Assembly: GCA_037191015.1 (NCBI GenBank)
Contig: JBBCKD010000010.1
Span: 743,672 to 807,671, forward strand
Direction of reading: 5' to 3'
Length of the DNA stretch: 64,000 bases
DNA from: Ravibacter sp037191015
Lineage (GTDB): Bacteria > Bacteroidota > Bacteroidia > Cytophagales > Spirosomataceae
Position numbers and translations under genes: made by a program. The notes below the pieces were generated by a model. It did not search any database, was not told the DNA's origin, and saw only the letters and a list, made by a program, of their open reading frames with translations. Below, piece after piece: positions 23,728 through 32,947 of the stretch (within the stretch, counting starts at the first letter, position 1; the number at the start of each line of letters is the position of its first letter).

Positions 23728-24987
23728 TTACCGGTTCCTTCCTGTCGCGATCATTGCGCAACGGAAGCCTACCATGGCGGTAGCAGAATCTTCTTCCATA
23801 TAGCGGCGGGTACCCGGCGACAGCCAGTAGGCCACATCCGCCCAGGAACCGCCTTTGTAAACTCTCAGCCTGTCCGAAACAAGAGAATTGAATCCTTTGG
23901 TGTCATACTTGGAAGAGTCGTCAAGGTATCCGTCCCTCCTGAATGAGTTAAGGTCGCTTACGTCGGAAAATGACAGCGGACGATAAACGTCATATACCCA
24001 CTCATTTACGTTCCCGGCCATGTCATAAAGGCCGTAGTCGTTAGCAGGATAAGAACGGATCTCCTGTGTAATAATCGCTCCGTCGTTTGATTTGCCCGCG
24101 ATACCGGCGTAATCACCGGGGCCGCGCTTAAAGTTGGCCAGCATCTGGCCCTGCTTACGCCCGCGGGGTGTCCGCAGGGTCGAGCCGTCCCAGGGATAAA
24201 TCCTTTGGTTGGACTGGTTTTCGTCGGCATACTGGGTGCCGATCATTCCTTTGGCGGCATATTCCCATTCAGCCTCTGTCGGAAGCCTGTAAGGAGGCAT
24301 CACGTAGCCGCTTTCGATAGACGGGTGATTGAACGGATCGCCGGAAGACGCAACTTCAGCGCCGTCGCCTTCGCCCTCGGCATTTTTCTTACGTCGCAGT
24401 GAGAAGCCTTTTTTCTTTTTTTCACCACCTGCCTTGCTGTACCTGGCCATGCTGACCGCGTTGGTACGCCACAGGCAGTAATCATTGGCCTGCGCCCATG
24501 AAACCCCTACTACCGGGTAAAGCCTGAAGCCCGGATGCCGTAAGTACATGGTCATGTATGAGTCGTTAAATGACAACGGGTTCAGCCATACCGTCGTATC
24601 GGGCAGCGCTTTGGTGTAGAATTCCTCCGAAGAATCGCGGCGCGCATAATCCAGGAATTCAAGATAGTGCACATTGGCCACCTCGGTCTCGTCCATATAA
24701 AAAGACTGGATACTGACGGTACGCTCCAGGTTATCGCGCGTAAACATGACATCCTCCTCCAAAGAGCCCATCGTAAAACGCCCCCCCTCTATGAAGACAA
24801 GGTCCGGACCTGCCGGCAGCGCTTTGAATTTGGCTACTTTGAAACCATTCTCCGTATTGTAAGTCAACCCGGTTTTGGAACTGGTTTTGCCAGGATCCAT
24901 GCTGGTAGGCGTTTTTTTCTTACAGGAAGTAACCGCAACAGCTACGGACAGGGCTAGCAAAAGTTGCAATAATCCGATTTTACGCAT
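23728..24987 (-). CDS. gldJ: Gliding motility lipoprotein GldJ
   Basis: About 419 residues from ATG 24987. The signal ends in a lipobox (VAVTSCKKK), so it is an outer-membrane lipoprotein. The body has a formylglycine-generating-enzyme/sulfatase-modifying fold: FIEGGRFTMGSLEEDVMF, SFYMDETEVANVHYLEFL, PVVGVSWAQANDYCLWRT, RLPTEAEWEYAAKG, YDMAGNVNEWVYDV and GGSWADVAYWLSP. The aligned features MGS..DDVM and ALPDTTVWLNPLSFND fit GldJ rather than GldK. GldJ stabilises the type IX secretion and gliding machinery. A Lys/Glu-rich insert (KKKKGFSLRRKKNAEGEG) is unusual. Convergent with comF. Confidence 0.85.
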   Translation of the reverse strand: MRKIGLLQLLLALSVAVAVTSCKKKTPTSMDPGKTSSKTGLTYNTENGFKVAKFKALPAGPDLVFIEGGRFTMGSLEEDVMFTRDNLERTVSIQSFYMDETEVANVHYLEFLDYARRDSSEEFYTKALPDTTVWLNPLSFNDSYMTMYLRHPGFRLYPVVGVSWAQANDYCLWRTNAVSMARYSKAGGEKKKKGFSLRRKKNAEGEGDGAEVASSGDPFNHPSIESGYVMPPYRLPTEAEWEYAAKGMIGTQYADENQSNQRIYPWDGSTLRTPRGRKQGQMLANFKRGPGDYAGIAGKSNDGAIITQEIRSYPANDYGLYDMAGNVNEWVYDVYRPLSFSDVSDLNSFRRDGYLDDSSKYDTKGFNSLVSDRLRVYKGGSWADVAYWLSPGTRRYMEEDSATAMVGFRCAMIATGRNR

Positions 24988-25079
24988 GCAAATCATTTTA
25001 ATTTGACCGATGAACATTAGACAACGGCTTGTTAAGCCCGCAAAGATAATTAACCAATTTTATATTTTTTTCAAAAATC

Positions 25080-28000
25080 CTAAGTACCCTTCATTTTCAG
25101 CAGGATATCGTACGCTTTGTTGAGCGACGGCACATCCTGGCAGGTTAAGATCAATTTACCTTTTACATCTTTGAGGGTACATTGAGCAGGATTTGCCTGG
25201 ATAAAATCGAGTACATTTCCAAATACCTCCGACTGGTAAAAAGTCGTATCCGGAGAGGAAACGAAATAACCTTTCAGCGTATTGTTCTTTAAAACCAGTT
25301 TTTCCAGGTGCAGTTCCTCGGCAACCCAGCGTACCCTTACTGTTTTCAGGAGATCATCGACCTCAGGCGGAAGCTGGCCGAACCTGTCGGTAATTTCAGC
25401 GTGGAACGCGCTCAGCTCTTCCTCAGTCCTGATGTTATCGAGACGGGTGTACAGAGAGAGCCGTTCAGAGATATTTTTGACGTAGTCCTCGGGGATCAGG
25501 ATAGCCATATCGGTGTCTATCTGTGTGTCGGGAACCAGGTTCGGCAGAGGTGACATGCCTCCTGAGAATAGCTCTTTAAACTCGTTCTCTTTCAGCTCTT
25601 TAACGGCTTCGTCGAGGATCTTGTGATACATCTCATATCCCAGGTCGTTTACGAACCCGCTTTGCTCGGCGCCCAGGAGGTTACCGGCTCCCCTGATATC
25701 GAGGTCACGCATCGCTACTTTGAACCCGTCGCCGAGGTCCGAGAATTCCTCCAGTGCCTGAAGCCTCTTGCGCGATTCGCTGCTCAATGTGGAAATGGCC
25801 GGCGTGACCAGGTAGCAGAAAGCTTTCCGGTTAGACCTGCCGACGCGGCCTCTCAGCTGGTGCAGATCGCTCAGCCCGAAGTTGTGGGCCGAATTAATGA
25901 TCATCGTATTGGCATTGGGAATATCGATGCCCGACTCTACGATGTTGGTAGACAGCAGGATATCATATTCGCCTTCTATGAATTTCATCATCACCTTTTC
26001 CAGCCTGTCCCCGTCCATCTGGCCGTGGGCGATCCCGATCCGGGCCTCGGGGATAAGCCTCAGGATAATATTCCCGATCGATTCTATGTCGCTGACACGG
26101 TTGTGAACAAAAAATACCTGTCCACCCCGCTGGATCTCATAAGAGATCGCATCCCTGATGAACTCTTCGTTAAAGACCCTTATTTCCGTCGTAACGGGCT
26201 GCCGGTTGGGCGGCGGCGTTGTGATGACTGAGAGATCACGGGCTCCCATCAGCGAAAAATGGAGCGTGCGCGGAATAGGGGTAGCGGTCAGGGTGAGCAC
26301 ATCGACATTGACTCTCAGCTCCTTTAAGCGGTCCTTCGCTTTTACCCCGAACTTCTGCTCTTCGTCGACGATCAGCAGCCCGAGGTCTTTGAAAATCACA
26401 TCTTTATTAAGTATGCGGTGCGTGCCGATCAGTATGTCGACTTTCCCGGCTTCTACCCGCTTCAGGGTTTCCTTGATCTCTTTGGCCGATTTGAACCGGT
26501 TGATATACTCCACGTTGGCCGGAAAATCGGCCAGCCGTTCGCCGAAAGTCTTGAAATGCTGCATGGCAAGGATGGTGGTAGGTACGAGTACCGCTACCTG
26601 CTTGCTGTCATTGACGGCCTTGAACGCCGCCCTTATGGCTACTTCCGTTTTACCGAAGCCTACATCCCCGCAAACCAGCCTGTCCATAGGATACGGTTTT
26701 TCCATATCGGCCTTTACGTCGGATGTGGCCTTGGCCTGGTCCGGCGTGTCTTCGTAAATAAAAGAGGTTTCCAGCTCGACCTGCAGGTAATTTTCGGGAG
26801 AAAAAGCAAAACCGTGCGCCTTGCGCCGTTTCGAGTAAAGCGCGATCAGCTCGTGGGCGATGTCCTTGAGCTGTTTTTTGACTTTAGACTTCTTGTTTTC
26901 CCATTCCGGTGAGCCGAGCTTGCTCATGGTAGGAGGAGCTCCCTCCTTACCGGTGTATTTTGCGATCTTATGAAGGTTGTGGACGTTGACGTAGAGCAGG
27001 TCGTTGTCGCGGTATACCAGCCTTATCGATTCCTGCAGCTTCCCGTTTACGTCGACTTTTTCCATGCCTGCGAAGCGCCCGATCCCGTAGTCGACGTGCG
27101 TGACGAAGTCGCCCGGCTGCAGGGTCCGCAGCTCTTTCAACGTAAGGGCCTTTGTCTTGCTGAAGCGGTCTTTCAGCCTGTACCGGTGAAATCTCGAGAA
27201 TATCTGGTGATCGGTATAGCAGGTGATCTTCAGCTGGTCATCTATAAACCCCTCGCGCAGGGAAATATGGAGCCCCTTGAATTTTACGAAAGGATTGATG
27301 TCTTCGAAAATACGTTCCAGCCTGTCGAGCTGGCGGCCCTGTTCCGCAGCGATGATATTGACATAGCCGTTGGACTGGTTTTCGTCGAAGTTATCTATCA
27401 GCCGTTGAAAATCCTTGTTGAAGGAAGGCTGCGGCCTGGCGGCGTATTTCGGCGACTGAAACTCGGCTCCCGACTGCTGTTTGAAGTAAAACCGTTTTCC
27501 GAATTCGACCGTTTTAAACGACTTGACGCGGTTAAGAAAGCCCCTACGGGTTTCGAACAGCTCTTCGGGATCCGAAACGACCTGGACACCCCCGCCGGTG
27601 GTTTCGGCAAGCGCCTTTTCTGCCTTCAGAAGGGCCTTGTCCGTAATTTCCAGCATCGCCTCGACGTCTTTGAACCACAGGAGACTGTTTTTGGGTAAAA
27701 ATTCAAGAAACGATTCCCTGGATTCGTGGGTAAGTTTTTGCTGGATATCCGGGATAACATTCACCTGCCCGGCTTCGGCTACCGATAGCTGCGACTCCGG
27801 TGAAAAGGTGCGGATGCTTTCCACTTCATCGCCGAAGAGCTCTACCCGGTAGGGGTACTCACTCGCATACGAAAATATATCGATGATACCGCCGCGCACC
27901 GAGAACTGGCCGGGTTCAAAGACAAAGTCAGTGATCTCGAAACCGTATTCATCGAGAAATTCGGTAAGGAACGACTGGTCCAGCTTTTCACCTTTCTTAA

Positions 28001-28445
28001 TATTGAATGTATTGGCAAGAAGCGATCTCTTATTGATGACCTTTTCCGTAAGAGCCTCGGGATAGGTAACGATCTGGAGCGCCACCTGGTGAGAAACGTT
28101 CAGCTTATTCAGGATCTCGGCACGGGCAAGGACGTTGGTATTATCCACTTCGGCATATTCGTATGGCCGCTTATAGGAAGGAGGATAAAACAGGACGTCC
28201 GTTGCGGGGAGCAGGTTCTGAAGATCATTGACAAAATAGGCGGCTTCCTCCCTGTCGTTCATGACATAAAGGGAAGTCCCGGGCCGCGCTTTCTGAAGCG
28301 TGGCGGCCATTATGGCGTCCAGGCTCCCGATCAGTCCTTTTAACTGGATATGCTGATCGTCTTTATGATCCGACTCAAGGCGGTGGATCAGCGTTTGCAC
28401 AAAACTATCCGAGCTGTACAAAGACAGCAGGTCTTCAACTTTCAA
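25080..28445 (-). CDS. mfd: Transcription-repair coupling factor
   Basis: About 1121 residues. A DNA translocase that removes RNA polymerase stalled at lesions and recruits UvrA. Order: UvrB-like N-terminal module, CarD-like polymerase-interaction domain (LQPGDFVTHVDYGIGRFAGMEKV), helicase core with Walker A GDVGFGKTEVA, the DEEQ box (LLIVDEEQKFGVKAKDRLK), TATPIPRTLHFSL, QLRGRVGRSNRKAFCYL, and the C-terminal TRCF domain. There is no ATG near the start: TTG 28445 gives MKVEDLLSLYS, which fits relatives; TTG 28490 would add fifteen residues and overlaps a hairpin. Confidence 0.96.
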   Translation of the reverse strand: MKVEDLLSLYSSDSFVQTLIHRLESDHKDDQHIQLKGLIGSLDAIMAATLQKARPGTSLYVMNDREEAAYFVNDLQNLLPATDVLFYPPSYKRPYEYAEVDNTNVLARAEILNKLNVSHQVALQIVTYPEALTEKVINKRSLLANTFNIKKGEKLDQSFLTEFLDEYGFEITDFVFEPGQFSVRGGIIDIFSYASEYPYRVELFGDEVESIRTFSPESQLSVAEAGQVNVIPDIQQKLTHESRESFLEFLPKNSLLWFKDVEAMLEITDKALLKAEKALAETTGGGVQVVSDPEELFETRRGFLNRVKSFKTVEFGKRFYFKQQSGAEFQSPKYAARPQPSFNKDFQRLIDNFDENQSNGYVNIIAAEQGRQLDRLERIFEDINPFVKFKGLHISLREGFIDDQLKITCYTDHQIFSRFHRYRLKDRFSKTKALTLKELRTLQPGDFVTHVDYGIGRFAGMEKVDVNGKLQESIRLVYRDNDLLYVNVHNLHKIAKYTGKEGAPPTMSKLGSPEWENKKSKVKKQLKDIAHELIALYSKRRKAHGFAFSPENYLQVELETSFIYEDTPDQAKATSDVKADMEKPYPMDRLVCGDVGFGKTEVAIRAAFKAVNDSKQVAVLVPTTILAMQHFKTFGERLADFPANVEYINRFKSAKEIKETLKRVEAGKVDILIGTHRILNKDVIFKDLGLLIVDEEQKFGVKAKDRLKELRVNVDVLTLTATPIPRTLHFSLMGARDLSVITTPPPNRQPVTTEIRVFNEEFIRDAISYEIQRGGQVFFVHNRVSDIESIGNIILRLIPEARIGIAHGQMDGDRLEKVMMKFIEGEYDILLSTNIVESGIDIPNANTMIINSAHNFGLSDLHQLRGRVGRSNRKAFCYLVTPAISTLSSESRKRLQALEEFSDLGDGFKVAMRDLDIRGAGNLLGAEQSGFVNDLGYEMYHKILDEAVKELKENEFKELFSGGMSPLPNLVPDTQIDTDMAILIPEDYVKNISERLSLYTRLDNIRTEEELSAFHAEITDRFGQLPPEVDDLLKTVRVRWVAEELHLEKLVLKNNTLKGYFVSSPDTTFYQSEVFGNVLDFIQANPAQCTLKDVKGKLILTCQDVPSLNKAYDILLKMKGT

Positions 28446-28481
28446 CTTAAAATTATTTTTGGGATAACAACTCCTGGCCTG

Positions 28482-28517
28482 AAACAACAAAACCCGCCGG
28501 GAACTTCCCGCCGGTTT
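28482..28517 (+). terminator. Imperfect GC hairpin with T-run upstream of mfd
   Basis: CCCGCCGGG and CCCGCCGG around AACTT form an interrupted stem followed by six Ts on the plus strand. No plus-strand gene feeds it, so it may instead shape the 5' end of the mfd mRNA or shield the divergent phosphoesterase promoter. Confidence 0.3.
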
Positions 28518-28666
28518 TTTCCTGCTTTCACTCTAAAACCCTCTTCAGACAACACGCTGCAAATTTAATAAAACTTTGGCTGGATTTTGACGAGTAGTAT
28601 CTGACGGGCATAGGAGCAGTAGTAAGAAAGTGATTACATTCAGTTCTTAATATATACTCTTAAGTT

Positions 28667-29650
28667 ATGCGTATTCAGCTTTTATCCTTTGCTCTTGTGA
28701 TCGCATCGTGCATCACTGCGGTACATGCCCAGGCGTTGAAGTTCCGGAACAACGGTACTTTCAGGATTGTCCAGTTTACTGACATCCATTATGTTGCCGG
28801 TGCGGAACCTTCCAAAAAGTCCATTTCCATGATGGAAGCTACTCTTGATGCCGAGAAGCCCGACCTGGTTGTCTTTACCGGCGATATTGTCGTAAAGGCG
28901 CCTACGAAGAAAGGATGGGATGAGGTTCTCAATGTGGTTGTCTCCAGGAAAATACCCTATATTGTCACCTTCGGAAACCACGACGACGAATCGGAAATGA
29001 AGCGTAACGAAGTAGCGGAATATGTTTCTTCAAAACCTTACCTGGTAAACAAGACAGTCGCGATCCCGGGCGTATCGGGATTCCTGAACGGTGCAGTGAC
29101 GATAGAAACGAAGAGCGGCAAGCCCGGGGCTATCCTGTATGCCATGGATTCTCATGCCTATTCTAAAAACAGCCGGGTGAAAGGATACGGATGGTTTGCG
29201 CACAACCAGGTGGAATGGTACCGCCAGACAAGCGCTTCGTTTTTGAAAGCGAGCGTGGATACCCTGCCGGCGCTGGCTTTTTTCCATATCCCGCTTCCTG
29301 AATATAAGCTTGCTTTCGATGATCTGAAGAACAAGAGGGTGGGCGTAAGGTATGAAAATGAATGTCCGCCGGAAATCAATACCGGTATGTATGCCGCAAT
29401 GTTGGAAGCAGGCGATGTGCTTGGAATGTTTGTCGGGCATGACCACGTAAACGATTACCTGGTAGATTACAGGGATATCGCACTGGCCTATGGATGCTGG
29501 TCAGGAAGTGAGAATACGTACCAGCGAAACAAAAACGGTGCACGGATCATTGAACTTAAGGAAGGCCGGCGAAGGTTTTCCACTTATATAAGGGAGTCGG
29601 ACGGGCAGAAAATATATCCGGTGGATTTTCCGTTTCCCAAGAAGAAATAA
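28667..29650 (+). CDS. Secreted calcineurin-like metallophosphoesterase
   Basis: A 327-residue exported protein. A signal peptide (LLSFALVIASCITAVHAQ) is followed by one phosphoesterase domain with the metal motifs QFTDIHYV, VVFTGDIV, TFGNHDDESE, FFHIPLPE and GHDHVNDY. This resembles the PAP29/Dcr2 group of purple-acid-phosphatase relatives. It has no type IX sorting domain, so it is probably periplasmic. It ends 20 bases before the glucan phosphorylase gene and may be co-transcribed with it; the functional link is not evident. Confidence 0.87.
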   Translation: MRIQLLSFALVIASCITAVHAQALKFRNNGTFRIVQFTDIHYVAGAEPSKKSISMMEATLDAEKPDLVVFTGDIVVKAPTKKGWDEVLNVVVSRKIPYIVTFGNHDDESEMKRNEVAEYVSSKPYLVNKTVAIPGVSGFLNGAVTIETKSGKPGAILYAMDSHAYSKNSRVKGYGWFAHNQVEWYRQTSASFLKASVDTLPALAFFHIPLPEYKLAFDDLKNKRVGVRYENECPPEINTGMYAAMLEAGDVLGMFVGHDHVNDYLVDYRDIALAYGCWSGSENTYQRNKNGARIIELKEGRRRFSTYIRESDGQKIYPVDFPFPKKK

Positions 29651-29670
29651 AACTGACCAAAGCCTGATCT

Positions 29671-31314
29671 ATGTTTGAACTCCCTTTTATAAACCCTGTA
29701 CAGCCTGATACAAAGTATGAAAAGCCGGTGGCCTATTTTTCAATGGAATTCGCTATCGATCAGGCGCTGAAAATATATTCCGGCGGACTCGGATTCCTGG
29801 CGGGGTCTCATATGAGAAGCGCATTTCAGTTGCGGCAGAATGTGGTCGGTATCGGTATTCTCTGGAAATATGGCTATTATGACCAGGAGCGTAATGAAGA
29901 CAATACCCTGAGGGTTACGTTCAGGGAAAAGATCTATCATTTCCTGGTAGACACGAAAGTACGCTTCCAGGTTCCGTTGCTGGGGCGCAATGTGTGGGTG
30001 CAGGCCTATTATCTTCCTCCTGAAGTGTTCGGGACGGCGCCTATGTTTTTTCTCACCAGCGATACCGACGGGAATGACTATGCGGGGCGCTCGGTGTCGT
30101 ATCATCTCTATGATTCGGACGCCACTGTGAAAGTAGCGCAGTGCGCCCTGCTGGGACTTGGAGGAGCCAGGCTGCTGGAAGCCATAGGCTGGGAGCCCGG
30201 GGTCTATCATCTGAACGAAGCTCATGCGCTGCCGGCGGCATTTTACCTGTACTCCCGCCTGCGCAGCCGGGAGCAGCTTCGCGAAAAGCTTGTTTTCACA
30301 ACGCATACGCCGGAGGAAGCCGGCAACGAGAAGCACAATATTTATTTCCTGAAGGACACGGGCTTTTTCTATGATCTGCCGGTTGAGGAAGTGAGGTCGA
30401 TTACGGGTATCACGGAAGGCGACATTTTTAATCACAGCCTTGCTGCGCTCAGGCTGAGCCGGAAGGCAAACGGCGTATCGGAGCTGCACGGGGAAGTAGC
30501 GAGGAAAATGTGGGCCCATTACGATAATGTTTGCGAAATTACCCATATCACCAACGCTCAGAACAAAAAGTACTGGGTGGACGACAGGCTCGAGGAGGCC
30601 CGGGTAAACCAGGACAAGGAAGCGATAGCGGCAAGGAAGAAAGCGCTTAAAGCGCGGTTGTTTAAGGAAGTGGCCAACCAGAGCGGCCGGATTTTTTCGA
30701 CCGATGTGCTGACGATCGTGTGGGCCCGCCGGTTCGCCGCTTATAAACGGGCGGATCTGTTGTGGAGCGACTTCGACAGGTTTATCCGTTTACTGGCCGG
30801 TCAAGAGCATCCCATCCAGTTTATATGGGCCGGGAAACCCTATCCGAAGGATGGCGGCGCGATAGAGGTTTTCAATCGTATCCAGCATCTGTCGCACCTT
30901 TATCCCAACATCGCAGTATTGACAGGGTACGAACTTGCCTTGTCGAAGCTGCTGAAGGATGGGGCGGATGTCTGGCTCAATACGCCGGTGGTAACCCGCG
31001 AAGCGTCAGGTACCAGCGGGATGACGGCAGCCATGAACGCCGCGATCAACTGTTCGACCTACGACGGCTGGATACCAGAGTTTGCCAGGCATGGCGAAAA
31101 TTCCTTTATCCTGCCAGTAGCCTCCCCGGAAAAAGATGTCGATCAGCAGGACCGGGATCATCTCTTCGAACTGCTGGAAAAGGAGATCCTGCCGACCTAC
31201 TATGACGATCAGGATAAATGGAAGCAAATCATCCTGAACAGTATGAACGATGTCGGGGTGCAGTTCGATTCGGATCGTATGGCCGGTGAGTACTATGAAA
31301 AGCTGTATTCTTAA
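29671..31314 (+). CDS. Short alpha-glucan (glycogen) phosphorylase family protein lacking the PLP lysine
   Basis: 547 residues, GT35/GT-B fold. Family landmarks are AYFSMEFAIDQALKIYSGGLGFLAGSH near residue 25, GVYHLNEAHALPAAF, TTHTPEEAGNEKHN, VWARRFAAYKRADLL and WAGKPYPKDGG. The lysine that binds pyridoxal phosphate should stand in EASGTSGMK; here residue 452 is threonine (EASGTSGMTAAMN, codon ACG at 31024-31026). Either this subgroup lost phosphorolysis, or it works differently. Length is that of the short bacterial glucan phosphorylases. Cytoplasmic; glycogen or maltodextrin metabolism is the family role. No glycogen synthase or branching enzyme is adjacent. Confidence 0.85.
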   Translation: MFELPFINPVQPDTKYEKPVAYFSMEFAIDQALKIYSGGLGFLAGSHMRSAFQLRQNVVGIGILWKYGYYDQERNEDNTLRVTFREKIYHFLVDTKVRFQVPLLGRNVWVQAYYLPPEVFGTAPMFFLTSDTDGNDYAGRSVSYHLYDSDATVKVAQCALLGLGGARLLEAIGWEPGVYHLNEAHALPAAFYLYSRLRSREQLREKLVFTTHTPEEAGNEKHNIYFLKDTGFFYDLPVEEVRSITGITEGDIFNHSLAALRLSRKANGVSELHGEVARKMWAHYDNVCEITHITNAQNKKYWVDDRLEEARVNQDKEAIAARKKALKARLFKEVANQSGRIFSTDVLTIVWARRFAAYKRADLLWSDFDRFIRLLAGQEHPIQFIWAGKPYPKDGGAIEVFNRIQHLSHLYPNIAVLTGYELALSKLLKDGADVWLNTPVVTREASGTSGMTAAMNAAINCSTYDGWIPEFARHGENSFILPVASPEKDVDQQDRDHLFELLEKEILPTYYDDQDKWKQIILNSMNDVGVQFDSDRMAGEYYEKLYS

Positions 31315-31357
31315 GGCCCGGATATAAACATAAGCTATCAGTGTCACTATTGCTCTT

Positions 31358-31714
31358 ATGAAAGCGTCCTTATTAATGGCACCGTTCCTCTTCATGTGGG
31401 GAGCTTGCACGACTTCAAAGAATGAAACGGACGGCGAAAGGTTTACCGTCAGGTACAAATGCGAAGCGGGGGAGGTTATTTCTGTCGAATATGACAATTC
31501 GGATCCGGAGAAATCGGTAGCCTACGTACAGCTGACGCCTGAAAATCCCGAGAAAATTAAAATGTCGATAAGCCGCTCGGCATCCGGAGCCAGGTATACC
31601 GACGGCAGGCTGGTATGGTGGACTAAAGGAAAAACTGCTTTCCTGACCGAAGAAAACAGTGACGGTAAGCCTCTTCATGACAATTGCAACGAGTTTGAGG
31701 AGGTGCGCCCCTGA
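31358..31714 (+). CDS. MliC-family lysozyme-inhibitor-like lipoprotein
   Basis: A 118-residue lipoprotein with lipobox WGAC at about residues 14-17. The mature part shows the MliC/PliC pattern: FTVRYKCEAGEVISVEY, then SRSASGARYTDGRLVWWTKGKTAFLTEE, where the SGARY...W.KG motif forms the loop that inserts into the active site of c-type lysozyme. The two cysteines (YKC and DNC) could form the family disulfide. It would protect peptidoglycan from host or predator lysozyme. Converges with thiN. Confidence 0.8.
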   Translation: MKASLLMAPFLFMWGACTTSKNETDGERFTVRYKCEAGEVISVEYDNSDPEKSVAYVQLTPENPEKIKMSISRSASGARYTDGRLVWWTKGKTAFLTEENSDGKPLHDNCNEFEEVRP

Positions 31715-31719
31715 TGCTC

Positions 31720-32382
31720 CTAATCGTGGCATTCCATCAGCAGCAGGTTGCCGGAAGTAAAGGAGATGCTGACAATACCGTCTGCCAAGGCTTCGTTGCT
31801 GCTGCCGGTACGATAGCCTATGGTGAGCGATTCGTCCGATAATTCGTATTTAAGCCCTTTTGTCCTGATGCCGCTCACGGTCCCGACCGGTATGAGCGAC
31901 AGGGGAGTACCGGCAGGGTACCATTTTTCAAATGAGCCGGTGAGAGGAAAGATCTTTGAATAGTCGTCGAATATGACGGCTTTGATCAGGTTCTGGTGCC
32001 TTACGAGGTTGGTAATGTTCGTGATGGTATGGTCGGCCCTCCGCCCGGTAGCCCAGACGATATTCACCGCCGGGTAGCCGCGTTCTACGAGGAGGTCGAT
32101 CGCTTTTTCCAGGTCGGTTTTATCCTGATCGGGCGTATGGATGATTTCCAGCGGGTAAACCCGGCCCCTGATCTCTTCGAAATCATGCGCGCGATCGAAG
32201 TCGCCCATCCACACATCGGGTTTGATACCTTTGCTGAGAACCCTGTAAATGGCATTGTCCAGTACCACTATAAAGGGGTTCCATTCCAGGAGCTGCCCGA
32301 GGAGCTCGTCGCTGCACGCCTGCCCGTTGGCTATGATAAGGGCGGGTTCCTGCTTGTCTTTTACAAAGTGATGAGATGACAT
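31720..32382 (-). CDS. thiN: Thiamine pyrophosphokinase
   Basis: A 220-residue enzyme converting thiamine to thiamine pyrophosphate. Motifs are LIIANGQACSDEL, VVLDNAIYRVL, PDVWMGDFDR, HTPDQDKTDLEKAIDLL and ATGRRADHTITNI, which line the ATP and thiamine sites. The C-terminal beta domain (SLIPVGTVSGIRTKGLKYEL ... SNEALADGIVSISF) binds thiamine. Complete. It lies four bases behind the GGCT-like gene, which suggests a two-gene unit. Confidence 0.93.
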   Translation of the reverse strand: MSSHHFVKDKQEPALIIANGQACSDELLGQLLEWNPFIVVLDNAIYRVLSKGIKPDVWMGDFDRAHDFEEIRGRVYPLEIIHTPDQDKTDLEKAIDLLVERGYPAVNIVWATGRRADHTITNITNLVRHQNLIKAVIFDDYSKIFPLTGSFEKWYPAGTPLSLIPVGTVSGIRTKGLKYELSDESLTIGYRTGSSNEALADGIVSISFTSGNLLLMECHD

Positions 32383-32386
32383 AGTA

Positions 32387-32800
32387 CTATTCAGGTTCGG
32401 GGAATCTCCCGCTGCGTAATTGCTGCAGGCCTTCCACTGAACGGTTGTAAAGATAAGTCCAGCAGTTAAAGATCCGCTTATCGGGCGTTAAAACCGGGAT
32501 CATCTTCCTTATATAGAGGCTCTGTTCCGGATCGGCGTGTACATCCTCGTATTCGTCGAGGGCAGGGAGCAGCCGGCCGGGTTCGTTCATCCTGTAGATC
32601 TCGCCATAGACCGGCAGGGAGGAATCGGGGGAATAAACTGCTGCGGGAAACCATGTGACAAGGTAGAGACTTCCGGGGAAAGTGCCTTCGGCAATATAGG
32701 TGGAGGAACTCTGAAGCTGCTTTGAAAAAGGGTTCTCGAAGCTTCTCCTGAGCGTACCGTATACGAAAAGATAGGGTGCCGGATCCGGGTGACCAGTCAT
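32387..32800 (-). CDS. Gamma-glutamylcyclotransferase (GGCT/AIG2)-like protein
   Basis: A 137-residue cytoplasmic protein with the family substrate loop FVYGTLRRSFENP near residue 12 and the later VYGEIYRMNEPGRLLPALDEYEDV, in which the GE glutamate is the usual acid/base. The family includes gamma-glutamylcyclotransferases and gamma-glutamylamine cyclotransferases; the substrate here is not determined. Upstream partner of thiN and divergent from the 494-residue gene. Confidence 0.83.
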   Translation of the reverse strand: MTGHPDPAPYLFVYGTLRRSFENPFSKQLQSSSTYIAEGTFPGSLYLVTWFPAAVYSPDSSLPVYGEIYRMNEPGRLLPALDEYEDVHADPEQSLYIRKMIPVLTPDKRIFNCWTYLYNRSVEGLQQLRSGRFPEPE

Positions 32801-32947
32801 GGAGATGGGAGCCTGTGAAGGTTTAATTGTGATTTACAGGGAGATAATAAGGTGCAAAGCCTAAATAAGCGGTCGTTACGCAATTTATATCGGGGAAAAA
32901 ATGTTTATTGACTATATTGGTGTCACTAATTCTTTCATCAGCCTTCC

